Positions 1 to 5,813 of a stretch of 9,347 bases of DNA are shown piece after piece. The notes under the pieces are model-generated. The model ran no database searches and was not told the origin of the DNA. It worked only from the letters and a program-made list of their open reading frames with translations. A program made the translations under genes and the position numbers. How positions within the stretch are numbered: the stretch's first letter is position 1; every line of letters starts with the position of its first letter. This stretch comes from Pseudomonas sp. (lineage in GTDB: Bacteria > Pseudomonadota > Gammaproteobacteria > Pseudomonadales > Pseudomonadaceae), in assembly GCA_007117785.1 (NCBI GenBank), contig SKFV01000319.1, positions 1 to 9,347 on the forward strand, given 5' to 3'.

Positions 1-787
1 ACAGCAAATTGATCTGACTGACGGACACCGCGAACAGGGCCGGAATCATCAAGGTCATGATGCGCTTGACGCCTTCGTCATGCCGGTTCGGCCGCGGTAC
101 CGGCAGCAATTTAATACGCCAAAGAAAGGGTACCTGGAACAGCAACTGCGCCACCCCGGCAATAAACACGCCCCAGGCCAGCGCCATGATCGGCTGCTCG
201 AACCAGGGACTGAGCAAGACCGTAGCGCCAATCATGCTCAGATTGAGCAGCACCGGGGTAAAAGCCGGCACAGCAAAGCGCCCGTAGCTGTTCAGAATCG
301 AACCACAGAAAGCCGTCAGTGAAATCAGCAGCAAGTAGGGAAAGGTGATGCGCAGCATATCGGTGGCCAGACCGAGCTTGTAGGCATCGCCATGAAACCC
401 CGGGGCAAACAAGGTAATCAGCACTGGCGCACCGGCCACGCCGATGGCGGTAATCGCCACCAGACTCAGCCCCAGCGTACCGGCTACCCGATCCACCAAC
501 AGCTTGACCTCGGCCAGGCTGCGCTTGGTGCGGTATTCCGACAACACCGGCACGAAAGCCTGAGCAAAGGCCCCCTCGGCGAAAAGGCGGCGGAGGAAAT
601 TGGGAATCTTGAAGGCGATAAAAAAGGCATCAGCTTCCGATTTGGAGCCAAAGTAGTTGGCCACCACCACATCACGCACCATGCCCAGCACCCGCGACAG
701 CATGGTCATGATGCTCACGACCATGCCCGAACGCAGCAGGCCGTGCGCCTTGGGTTCTGCTGCAGGTGGAGGCGTGCTGGTGGTCAT
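1..787 (-). CDS. murJ: Lipid II flippase MurJ (MviN), N-terminal half; 3' end cut by the window edge
   Basis: MurJ is the inner-membrane MOP-superfamily transporter that flips lipid II to the periplasm for peptidoglycan synthesis. Reading the minus strand from the ATG at 787-785 gives 262 uninterrupted codons, about half of the usual 510 or so residues; the rest lies beyond position 1. Family signatures are clear: SRVLGMVRD at residues 31-39, IPNFLRRLFAEGAFAQAFVP at 61-80, ITFPYLLLISL at 147-157 and PALFAVSVSQINLL at 249-262. Arginines R32, R38 and R66/R67 align with E. coli R18, R24 and R52/R53, so the central-cavity arginines known to matter for lipid II transport are kept. Compared with E. 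coli there is an extra N-terminal segment of about 14 residues, rich in Pro/Ala. No strong ribosome-binding site precedes the ATG (only GGATAAAC). The gene is divergent from rpsT. A lone -10-like TATTAT lies at 819-814 on the minus strand, without a good -35. Confidence 0.95.
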   Translation of the reverse strand, partial: MTTSTPPPAAEPKAHGLLRSGMVVSIMTMLSRVLGMVRDVVVANYFGSKSEADAFFIAFKIPNFLRRLFAEGAFAQAFVPVLSEYRTKRSLAEVKLLVDRVAGTLGLSLVAITAIGVAGAPVLITLFAPGFHGDAYKLGLATDMLRITFPYLLLISLTAFCGSILNSYGRFAVPAFTPVLLNLSMIGATVLLSPWFEQPIMALAWGVFIAGVAQLLFQVPFLWRIKLLPVPRPNRHDEGVKRIMTLMIPALFAVSVSQINLL

Positions 788-827
788 GGTTTATCCAGAC
801 GGCAAAAACCGCGATAATAGCTTGATG

Positions 828-858
828 CAGGGCCACAAGGCACCCCTTGTGCGCCCTG
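828..858. repeat. Near-perfect palindrome in the murJ-rpsT divergent spacer
   Basis: CAGGGC (828-833) plus CACAAGG (834-840) pairs with CCTTGTG (845-851) plus GCCCTG (853-858), around the loop CACC, with a single unpaired base at 852. This is a 13-bp stem. There is no T-tract on either side, so it does not look like an intrinsic terminator. It sits between the start of murJ and the rpsT promoter. It could be a binding site for a dimeric regulator or a structured leader for murJ; neither role is proven. Confidence 0.6.
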
Positions 859-902
859 ATAACCGGCAATCGGAATCCGCCGCTTTATCGCGCGCCGCAG
901 GC

Positions 903-931
903 TTGACATTCAACAAGCCCGGCGGCATAGT
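903..931 (+). promoter_or_regulatory. Sigma-70 type promoter for rpsT
   Basis: A perfect -35 TTGACA (903-908) is followed by a 17-nt spacer and the -10 CATAGT (926-931, four of six matches to TATAAT). Transcription should start near 938, giving a leader of roughly 45 nt before the GTG start of rpsT. Strong growth-related transcription is expected for a ribosomal protein gene. Confidence 0.6.
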
Positions 932-937
932 ACGCGG

Positions 938-956
938 CCTTATTCGACCCTTATTC
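938..956 (+). repeat. Short direct repeat at the predicted 5' end of the rpsT leader
   Basis: CCTTATTC occurs at 938-945 and again at 949-956, with an 11-base period, and ATTC follows at 957-960. The first copy begins at about the transcription start predicted from the promoter. The pyrimidine-rich tandem could be a leader element or chance. Confidence 0.35.
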
Positions 957-982
957 ATTCAGTATTTCTGAGGAGCACGACG

Positions 983-1255
983 GTGGCCAACTCACCTCAA
1001 GCCAAAAAACGCGCCAAGCAGGCCGAGAAGCGCCGCAGCCACAATGCCAGCCTGCGCTCCATGGTCCGCACGTACATCAAGAACGTGATCAAGGCAATCG
1101 ATGCCAAAGATCTGGAACAAGCCAAGACTGCCTACACCGCAGCTGTCCCGGTCATCGACCGCATGGCTGACAAGGGCATTCTCGACAAGAACAAGGCCGC
1201 TCGCCACAAGAGCCGCCTGAATGCTCACATCAAGGCGCTGGCTGAAGCCGCTTGA
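983..1255 (+). CDS. rpsT: 30S ribosomal protein S20
   Basis: S20 is a primary 16S rRNA-binding protein of the small subunit that acts early in 30S assembly. The 90-residue product has the usual family length and is Lys/Arg/Ala-rich throughout. It shows the typical N-terminus MANSPQAKKRAKQAEKRR (residues 1-18), the central segment RTYIKNVIKAI, and the C-terminal RHKSRLNAHIKAL. The start is GTG at 983, preceded by AGGAG at 971-975 with seven bases of spacing. A non-ATG start is also known for E. coli rpsT (UUG), where it is linked to S20 autoregulation of translation; the same could hold here, but that is inference. The gene is monocistronic, has its own promoter, and is followed by a strong terminator shared with the convergent proB. 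Confidence 0.97.
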   Translation: MANSPQAKKRAKQAEKRRSHNASLRSMVRTYIKNVIKAIDAKDLEQAKTAYTAAVPVIDRMADKGILDKNKAARHKSRLNAHIKALAEAA

Positions 1256-1273
1256 TACTGTAGCAGTTGTCGT

Positions 1274-1301
1274 AAAAAAACCGGCCAAGGCCGGTTTTTT
1301 T
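1274..1301. terminator. Bidirectional intrinsic terminator between convergent rpsT and proB
   Basis: A7 (1274-1280), then CCGGCC (1281-1286), AA, GGCCGG (1289-1294) and T7 (1295-1301). The GC stem flanked by an A-run and a T-run reads as a terminator on both strands. It is 18 nt past the rpsT stop and 45 nt past the proB stop. Confidence 0.92.
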
Positions 1302-1332
1302 GTGCCTGGCTATACCGACTACCGGCAACAAC

Positions 1333-1352
1333 CCCGTCAGAGCCCGTCAGAG
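1333..1352. repeat. Exact tandem duplication of 10 bp across the proB stop codon
   Basis: CCCGTCAGAG occurs at 1333-1342 and again directly at 1343-1352. The second copy contains the proB stop (TGA, complement of 1347-1349). The first copy carries the same TGA triplet, but out of frame. This looks like a small slippage duplication at the 3' end of proB. Confidence 0.6.
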
Positions 1353-2465
1353 CAGAACCAGATTGTCCCGGTGAACCAGCTCGGGCTCATCGATATACCC
1401 CAGAATGCCACTGATCGATTCGGTCGGCTGCCCGACAATGCGCTGGGCATCCTGAATGCCGTAGTTGACCAGGCCTCGCGCCACTTCACGTCCATCCGGC
1501 CCAATGCAGGCAACCATTTCGCCACGGCGGAAGCTACCCTCCACAGCAGTCACGCCCACCGGCAGCAAACTGCGCCGTCCGCTGGTCAAGGCCCGCACCG
1601 CACCCGCATCCACCAGCAAACGGCCGCGAATCTGCAAATGCCCGGCCAGCCACTGCTTGCGCGCGGCCAGCAGCCCCTTTTCCGGCAACAGCAAGGTACC
1701 CAGGGACTCACCCGCATGCAGACGCTCAATGACCCGCTCGATACGCCCACCGACAATCACCGTGCCGGCACCGGAGCGCGCCGCCAGCCGTGCCGCCCGC
1801 AACTTGGTCAGCATGCCGCCACGGCCCAGGGCACCCGCACTGCCACCTGCCATGGCATCCAGCTTGGCATCGTCGGCCATGGCTTCAGCAATAAGTTCAG
1901 CCTGTGGATCACGACCGGGATCAGCCGTGTACAACCCGTCCTTGTCGGTCAGAATCACCAGCAAATCGGCTTCCACCAGATTGGTGACCAAAGCACCCAG
2001 GGTATCGTTGTCACCAAAGCGGATCTCGTCAGTGACCACGGTATCGTTTTCGTTGACTACCGGAATCACGCCCAGGTCCAGCAACGCCCGCAAGGTACTG
2101 CGCGCGTTCAGGTATCGCTTGCGGTCAGACAGGTCGTCATGGGTCAGCAGCACTTGCGCCGTCGCCAGCCCGTGCGCCTGAAAACTGGACTCCCAGGCCT
2201 GCACCAGCCCCATCTGGCCGATAGCTGCCGCCGCCTGCAATTCGTGAATGGTTTTCGGCCGCTCGGCCCAGCCGAGGCGGCTCATTCCGGCGGCAACAGC
2301 GCCGGACGAGACCAAAACCAGATCAGCGCCGCTGTTACGCAAGGCAACCAGTTGCTCGACCCAGACACGCATGGCGACCTGATCCAGGCCACGACCGTCG
2401 CCCGTCAGCAACGCGCTGCCAATCTTGACTACCCAGCGCCGGGCATTGGTTACCTTGTCACGCAT
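1347..2465 (-). CDS. proB: Glutamate 5-kinase (gamma-glutamyl kinase)
   Basis: ProB phosphorylates L-glutamate with ATP to give gamma-glutamyl phosphate, the first and proline-inhibited step of proline synthesis, in the cytoplasm. The 372-residue protein has the full two-domain form. The amino-acid kinase domain covers about residues 8-255, with WVVKIGSALL at 11-20, LVSSGAVAAG at 51-60, NENDTV at 138-143 and GRGGMLTK at 214-221. The C-terminal PUA domain covers about 278-355, with SFRRGEMV at 311-318. I chose the ATG at 2465 (MRDKVTNARRWVVKIG) because it matches the Pseudomonas N-terminus. An in-frame ATG at 2537 would add 24 unusual residues and lies inside an inverted repeat. GGTGGA precedes the chosen start. 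The gene lies 125 nt downstream of obgE in the same direction, a conserved Pseudomonas order. A -10-like TACAAT (2508-2503) has no convincing -35, so expression probably relies partly on obgE readthrough. Confidence 0.97.
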   Translation of the reverse strand: MRDKVTNARRWVVKIGSALLTGDGRGLDQVAMRVWVEQLVALRNSGADLVLVSSGAVAAGMSRLGWAERPKTIHELQAAAAIGQMGLVQAWESSFQAHGLATAQVLLTHDDLSDRKRYLNARSTLRALLDLGVIPVVNENDTVVTDEIRFGDNDTLGALVTNLVEADLLVILTDKDGLYTADPGRDPQAELIAEAMADDAKLDAMAGGSAGALGRGGMLTKLRAARLAARSGAGTVIVGGRIERVIERLHAGESLGTLLLPEKGLLAARKQWLAGHLQIRGRLLVDAGAVRALTSGRRSLLPVGVTAVEGSFRRGEMVACIGPDGREVARGLVNYGIQDAQRIVGQPTESISGILGYIDEPELVHRDNLVLL

Positions 2466-2531
2466 CTTGATTCCACCAACCGGAGTAAACGGGAAAGGCG
2501 CTATTGTACTAGCCAGACGAGACAGGCTACC

Positions 2532-2577
2532 AGCCACAAGCCGCCAGCTTTTGACTGATGGCTGGCGGTTAGTGGCT
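2532..2577. repeat. Long imperfect inverted repeat between obgE and proB
   Basis: The left arm (2532-2548) begins AGCCAC and ends CCGCCAGC. The right arm (2561-2577) begins GCTGGCGG and ends GTGGCT. The 17-base arms pair with two interruptions around a 12-nt loop. On the minus-strand transcript the stem is not followed by a U-run, so it does not fit a normal terminator. Its AAGC/GGCTTG-rich wording recalls the dispersed intergenic palindromes common in Pseudomonas genomes. Whether it is multicopy here cannot be seen from one window. It could stabilise or process the obgE mRNA. Confidence 0.6.
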
Positions 2578-2590
2578 TGAGGCAGAGCAC

Positions 2591-3805
2591 TTAACGCACG
2601 TAGATGATTTCCGCGCCATCCTCGTCGTCATCCTCATCATCAAAGTCGTCGTCATCAGCGTCGTCCTTGAGCAGACCCTGCTTGCGAAGAATACGGCGAT
2701 CATCGAGCAACTGCAGATGGGCGCGCGCCTCATCCTCGACCTGCTGGTCAAGGGTAGCGACTTCAGCCGCATAGTCTTCGTCCTCGGCAATGCGCCGTTG
2801 ACGCTCTTCCAGCCAGTTCATCACTGCCTTGGCCAGCTCTTCGGTACCCTGACGATCGGCTGCCGAAATCACGAAGACTGGCCCGTCCCATTCCAGGCGC
2901 TCAACCACATCATCGAGAATCGTCTGCTGCTCGTCTTCCAGCAACTGGTCACACTTGTTCAGCACCAGCCAGCGCTCACGCATGGTCAGTGCCGGGCTGA
3001 ACTTGCCCAATTCATGCACAATGGTCTCCACCGCCTCGACCGGGTCGGCTTGATCCAGCGGCGCCATATCTACCAGGTGCAACAACAGGCGGGTACGCGA
3101 CAAGTGCTTGAGAAAGCGCGTGCCCAGACCAGCACCTTCAGCCGCCCCCTCTATAACACCGGGAATATCGGCAATCACGAAACTGCGCAAACGCCCCACG
3201 TCCACCACACCCAGGTTGGGCACCATGGTGGTAAAGGGATAATCCGCCACCTTGGGCTTGGCTGCGGAGACGGCGCGGATCAGCGTGCTCTTGCCAGCGT
3301 TGGGCAAGCCGAGCAGGCCTACATCGGCAAGCACTTTCATTTCCAGCTTGAGATCGCGCTGCTCACCCAGGCTGCCCTGAGAGGTCTGCCGGGGCGCGCG
3401 GTTGACACTGGATTTGAAACGTGTGTTGCCCAGACCATGGAAACCGCCCTGCGCAACCAGCAGTCGCTGGCCCTCTTTGGTCAGATCACCAATGATTTCC
3501 TGGGTACCGGCATCGACCACGGTCGTGCCGACCGGCACCTTGAGCACCATGTCTTCACCCTTGGCGCCAGTACAGTCGCTACCGCGGCCATTTTCACCGC
3601 GCTTGGCGTTGAAACGGCGGGTATAGCGGTAGTCCACCAGGGTATTCAGGTTGCTATCGGCTTCCAGATAGATCGAACCACCGTCACCACCGTCGCCGCC
3701 ATCCGGGCCACCCTTGGGAATAAATTTTTCCCGACGGAAGCTCATGCATCCGTTACCACCATCACCGGCCTTGACCGTAATGGATACTTCATCAACAAAT
3801 TTCAT
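2591..3805 (-). CDS. obgE: Obg-family GTPase ObgE/CgtA, ribosome-assembly GTPase
   Basis: ObgE is an essential GTPase that binds the 50S subunit and links late ribosome assembly to growth and the stringent response. The 404-residue protein shows the N-terminal glycine-rich Obg domain (about 1-158, including GGPDGGDGGDGGS at 32-44). The G domain follows, with G1 GLPNAGKS (166-173), switch I YPFTT (189-193), G3 DIPG (213-216), G4 NKCD (283-286) and G5 SAA (314-316). The C-terminus is the variable acidic tail of gammaproteobacterial Obg: residues 381-396 are 14 Asp/Glu out of 16, before the end EIIYVR. The ATG at 3805 has a very good ribosome-binding site, GGGAGGGAG, about five bases upstream. 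The gene follows rplU-rpmA, the conserved bacterial order, but a terminator separates it from rpmA and no convincing promoter is visible in the 132-nt spacer. Readthrough transcription is therefore likely. Confidence 0.98.
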   Translation of the reverse strand: MKFVDEVSITVKAGDGGNGCMSFRREKFIPKGGPDGGDGGDGGSIYLEADSNLNTLVDYRYTRRFNAKRGENGRGSDCTGAKGEDMVLKVPVGTTVVDAGTQEIIGDLTKEGQRLLVAQGGFHGLGNTRFKSSVNRAPRQTSQGSLGEQRDLKLEMKVLADVGLLGLPNAGKSTLIRAVSAAKPKVADYPFTTMVPNLGVVDVGRLRSFVIADIPGVIEGAAEGAGLGTRFLKHLSRTRLLLHLVDMAPLDQADPVEAVETIVHELGKFSPALTMRERWLVLNKCDQLLEDEQQTILDDVVERLEWDGPVFVISAADRQGTEELAKAVMNWLEERQRRIAEDEDYAAEVATLDQQVEDEARAHLQLLDDRRILRKQGLLKDDADDDDFDDEDDDEDGAEIIYVR

Positions 3806-3892
3806 CGTTCTCCCTCCCTCGCGGGATGGGTTAAGGTTCTGGACACTGTCAGATTAGCGCCGAATCGGCCCCAAGGCCCACCACTCACAAAC

Positions 3893-3922
3893 AAAAAAGC
3901 CCCGTCGTATGACAGGGCTTTT
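3893..3922 (-). terminator. Intrinsic terminator after rpmA
   Basis: On the minus strand AAAAGCCCTGTC (3922-3911) pairs with GACGGGGCTTTT around the loop ATAC, ending in a run of six T (3898-3893). One pair is a G-U wobble in RNA, which makes the stem complete on this strand. The same position would be a C-A mismatch on the other strand, so the terminator is tuned to rplU-rpmA transcripts. It lies 15 nt past the rpmA stop and upstream of obgE. Confidence 0.85.
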
Positions 3923-3937
3923 CGTACAAGGCGGCGC

Positions 3938-4195
3938 TTAGGCGGCTACGATATTCACGTAGCGGCGACCGAACTTGCCCTTGACTTCAAACTTGACCAC
4001 GCCTTCTGCCTTGGCAAACAGGGTGTGATCCTTGCCGATACCAACGTTCTTGCCGGGGTGGAACTGAGTGCCACGCTGACGAACGATGATGTTGCCGGCG
4101 TTGACCGCCTGGCCACCAAACATTTTCACACCAAGGCGTTTGGATTCTGAATCGCGGCCGTTACGTGTGGAACCGCCTGCTTTTTTGTGTGCCAT
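3938..4195 (-). CDS. rpmA: 50S ribosomal protein L27
   Basis: L27 is a bacterial-specific large-subunit protein whose N-terminal tail reaches the peptidyl transferase centre and contacts tRNA. The 85-residue product is full length. It starts MAHKKAGGSTRNGRDSESKR (residues 1-20), the diagnostic family N-terminus, and contains GTQFHPGKNVGIGKDHTLFA around residues 42-61. There is no N-terminal extension of the cleaved Firmicutes type. The ATG at 4195 was chosen because GGAGGT (complement of 4204-4209) lies eight bases upstream and because it gives the conserved MAHKK start; the upstream in-frame ATG would overlap the rplU coding region. The gene is 23 nt downstream of rplU in the same operon and is followed by a terminator. 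Confidence 0.98.
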   Translation of the reverse strand: MAHKKAGGSTRNGRDSESKRLGVKMFGGQAVNAGNIIVRQRGTQFHPGKNVGIGKDHTLFAKAEGVVKFEVKGKFGRRYVNIVAA

Positions 4196-4218
4196 GAGTA
4201 AGTACCTCCAGAATCGGC

Positions 4219-4530
4219 TTAGGCTGAAATGCCGGTAATCTTGATTTCGGTGAACCACTGACGGTGGCCCTGACGCTTCATGTGGTGCTTGCGACGACGG
4301 AACTTGATGATGCGTACCTTATCGCCACGACCGTGCTCGGTCACTTCGGCAGTAACTTTGGCGCCATCAACAACCGGAACACCGATCTTGATGTCGTCAC
4401 CATTGCCAACCAGCAGCACTTTATCGAATTCAATGCTGGAGCCGGTTTCGGCTTCCAGTTTCTCTACGCGAAGGTACTCACCTTCAGCGACCTTGTACTG
4501 CTTGCCACCGGTAACAATCACTGCGTACAT
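4219..4530 (-). CDS. rplU: 50S ribosomal protein L21
   Basis: L21 binds 23S rRNA in the large subunit. The 103-residue product has the family length and signatures: MYAVIVTGGKQYKVAEGEYL (1-20) at the start, FDKVLLVG near residue 35, and the basic C-terminal stretch FRRRKHHMKRQGHRQ before FTEIKI. The ATG at 4530 has GGAGA (complement of 4539-4543) eight bases upstream. An in-frame ATG further out at 4599 would add 23 residues, but it lies at the predicted -35 of the proximal promoter, so it can be excluded for transcripts from there. Two tandem promoter candidates serve this operon, one giving a short leader and one a leader of about 140 nt. Downstream is rpmA in the same transcript. Confidence 0.98.
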   Translation of the reverse strand: MYAVIVTGGKQYKVAEGEYLRVEKLEAETGSSIEFDKVLLVGNGDDIKIGVPVVDGAKVTAEVTEHGRGDKVRIIKFRRRKHHMKRQGHRQWFTEIKITGISA

Positions 4531-4570
4531 GTTTGCTTTCTCCGTAATCCTGCTCACCCGGCGCTTGGGT

Positions 4571-4599
4571 ATAATATTTAGTGGCCGGCATGGCTGCAA
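4571..4599 (-). promoter_or_regulatory. Proximal promoter candidate for rplU-rpmA
   Basis: On the minus strand the -35 is TTGCAG (4599-4594) and the -10 is TATTAT (4576-4571, five of six matches), with a 17-nt spacer. Start of transcription is predicted near 4564, leaving a leader of about 34 nt that holds the rplU ribosome-binding site. Confidence 0.5.
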
Positions 4600-4674
4600 G
4601 TGAACCCGCCCATCGGGCCCTACCTTGCCATTGTCAAAACAGGGATGCTGTAAATCGGTTTTTCAGGGGCGAGG

Positions 4675-4703
4675 ATTCTAGCGTTTTACGTCCTCTGGCG
4701 CAA
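4675..4703 (-). promoter_or_regulatory. Distal promoter candidate for rplU-rpmA
   Basis: On the minus strand the -35 is TTGCGC (4703-4698) and the -10 is TAGAAT (4680-4675, five of six matches), with a 17-nt spacer. It begins three bases after the U-run of the ispB terminator. It would yield a leader of about 138 nt running through the proximal promoter. Confidence 0.42.
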
Positions 4704-4706
4704 GCG

Positions 4707-4726
4707 AAAAAGCGGCATAAGCCGCT
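4707..4726 (-). terminator. Intrinsic terminator overlapping the ispB stop codon
   Basis: On the minus strand AGCGGC (4726-4721), loop TTAT, GCCGCT (4716-4711), then four T (4710-4707). The first stem base is also the last base of the ispB TGA (4728-4726). The U-run is short, so termination may be partial. It separates ispB from rplU. Confidence 0.7.
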
Positions 4727-5694
4727 CAGTATTGACGCTCAATGGCAAAACGGGCCAATTGCTCCAGGGCTTCGCGATAGGGCGATAGCGGTAACACATC
4801 CAGTGCAGCAATCGCCCGCTCGACCTGCTCACGCGCCAGCGACTCGGTGTAATCCAGCGCACCGGTATCCTGAACTGCTGCCTGCACAGCCACAATCTCG
4901 TTACTACCACCCTTCTGGATAGCTTTGCGAACCAGTTGCGCCTGCTCGTCAGAGCCTTCACGCATGGTGTAGATCAGCGGCAGGGTCGGCTTGCCTTCGG
5001 CCAGGTCATCACCCACATTCTTGCCCATGGCATCGGCATCACCGCGATAATCCAGCACGTCATCAATCAACTGGAAGGCCACCCCGAGGGCATCACCATA
5101 GACGCGCAGCGCCTCGGCTACCGGCTCGGCAGCGCCGGCGAGCACGGCTGCACTGTGGCTGGAGGCCTCAAACAGCATGGCCGTCTTGCTACGAATGACT
5201 TCCATGTAGGTAGCTTCATCGGTGCTGGCATCGCGCACCTTGGACAACTGCAACACTTCGCCTTCGGCAATCACATTGGTTGCCCGCGAGAGAATCTGCA
5301 TCACCCCCATATCACCCAGCTCTACCATCATCTCGAACGAACGCGAGTAAAGAAAATCGCCAACGAGTACGCTGGGGGCATTACCCCACAGGGCATTGGC
5401 GGTAGAGCGGCCACGCCGCATGTCAGAGGTATCTACCACATCATCATGCAACAGGGTCGCGGTATGCAGGAACTCGATGATCGCAGCCAGGCTGTGCTGC
5501 CGACCCGTGTCTTCGCCACAGGCCCGCGCCGCCAACAATACCACCAGCGGCCGCAAGCGCTTGCCACCGGCACTGATAATGTATTCACCGATTTTCTCGA
5601 CCAAAGGCACCCGCGAGTGCAATTGCCGCAGAATCAGTGCGTTGACTGCTTCAAAGTCATCGCTAACAGGAGCATAGAAAGGCAGGGTGGACAT
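4726..5694 (-). CDS. ispB: Octaprenyl (polyprenyl) diphosphate synthase
   Basis: IspB is a trans-long-chain prenyltransferase that extends farnesyl diphosphate with isopentenyl diphosphate to make the quinone side chain; in pseudomonads the product is usually C45 (ubiquinone-9), which cannot be read from the sequence. The 322-residue form has GGKRLRP at 43-49, the first Asp-rich motif DDVVD at 84-88 with RRGR at 93-96, GEVLQLSK at 145-152, and the second Asp-rich motif DDVLD at 211-215. Both Mg-diphosphate sites are intact. I chose the ATG at 5694 (MSTLPFYAPVSDDF) to match Pseudomonas and E. coli length. A GTG at 5703, closer to GGAAAA, is a real alternative. An in-frame ATG at 5742 lies upstream of the predicted -10 and is excluded for that promoter. 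It runs in the same direction as rplU, unlike E. coli, where the two are divergent. Confidence 0.96.
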   Translation of the reverse strand: MSTLPFYAPVSDDFEAVNALILRQLHSRVPLVEKIGEYIISAGGKRLRPLVVLLAARACGEDTGRQHSLAAIIEFLHTATLLHDDVVDTSDMRRGRSTANALWGNAPSVLVGDFLYSRSFEMMVELGDMGVMQILSRATNVIAEGEVLQLSKVRDASTDEATYMEVIRSKTAMLFEASSHSAAVLAGAAEPVAEALRVYGDALGVAFQLIDDVLDYRGDADAMGKNVGDDLAEGKPTLPLIYTMREGSDEQAQLVRKAIQKGGSNEIVAVQAAVQDTGALDYTESLAREQVERAIAALDVLPLSPYREALEQLARFAIERQY

Positions 5695-5723
5695 TGACAG
5701 CACATTTTCCGAAAGGTTGCGGC

Positions 5724-5752
5724 ATGCTAGGTTGCAGTCCACTTGCTGTCAA
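5724..5752 (-). promoter_or_regulatory. Sigma-70 type promoter for ispB
   Basis: On the minus strand a perfect -35 TTGACA (5752-5747), a 17-nt spacer and the -10 TAGCAT (5729-5724, four of six). The start of transcription should be near 5717, giving a leader of about 23 nt before the chosen ispB ATG. This supports ispB being transcribed independently of fklB. Confidence 0.6.
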
Positions 5753-5763
5753 GAATCAGACGA

Positions 5764-5797
5764 CGCTTGCACCCCGACACAAGGGGAAGTGCAAGCG
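5764..5797 (-). terminator. Strong hairpin after fklB, possible terminator without a U-run
   Basis: CGCTTGCAC (5764-5772) and GTGCAAGCG (5789-5797) are perfect 9-bp arms, and the stem can extend by CCC/GGG pairs across a two-base bulge. It begins 16 nt past the fklB stop and ends just before the ispB -35. On the minus strand the following bases are TCGTCTGATTC, not a U-run, so it may protect the mRNA 3' end or act with Rho instead of being a classical intrinsic terminator. Confidence 0.5.
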
Positions 5798-5813
5798 CCT
5801 GCATCAGCCTGAC

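Noticed and set aside
392..971. Plus-strand open frames opposite the start of murJ (392-817 and 657-971)
   Set aside because: The minus-strand MurJ reading is unbroken for 262 codons with clear family motifs; these frames are its shadows.
2466..2537. Longer N-terminus for ProB from the ATG at 2537
   Set aside because: The extra 24 residues are not in the family, and the region holds an inverted repeat and no ribosome-binding site at 2537.
1221..2558. 445-codon open frame on the plus strand opposite proB, beginning in the end of rpsT
   Set aside because: It crosses a strong terminator and is antisense to all of proB. Its translation looks like reverse-complement noise.
2717..4150. 477-codon open frame on the plus strand opposite obgE, the obgE-rpmA spacer and rpmA
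   Set aside because: It lies antisense to two unmistakable genes and gives a His/Thr/Gln-rich translation with no family motif. Lack of stops on the opposite strand is expected from the codon bias of G+C-rich genes.
4636..4641. TTGACA on the minus strand (complement of 4632-4637 approximately) as a third rplU promoter
   Set aside because: No -10-like hexamer lies 16-18 nt downstream.
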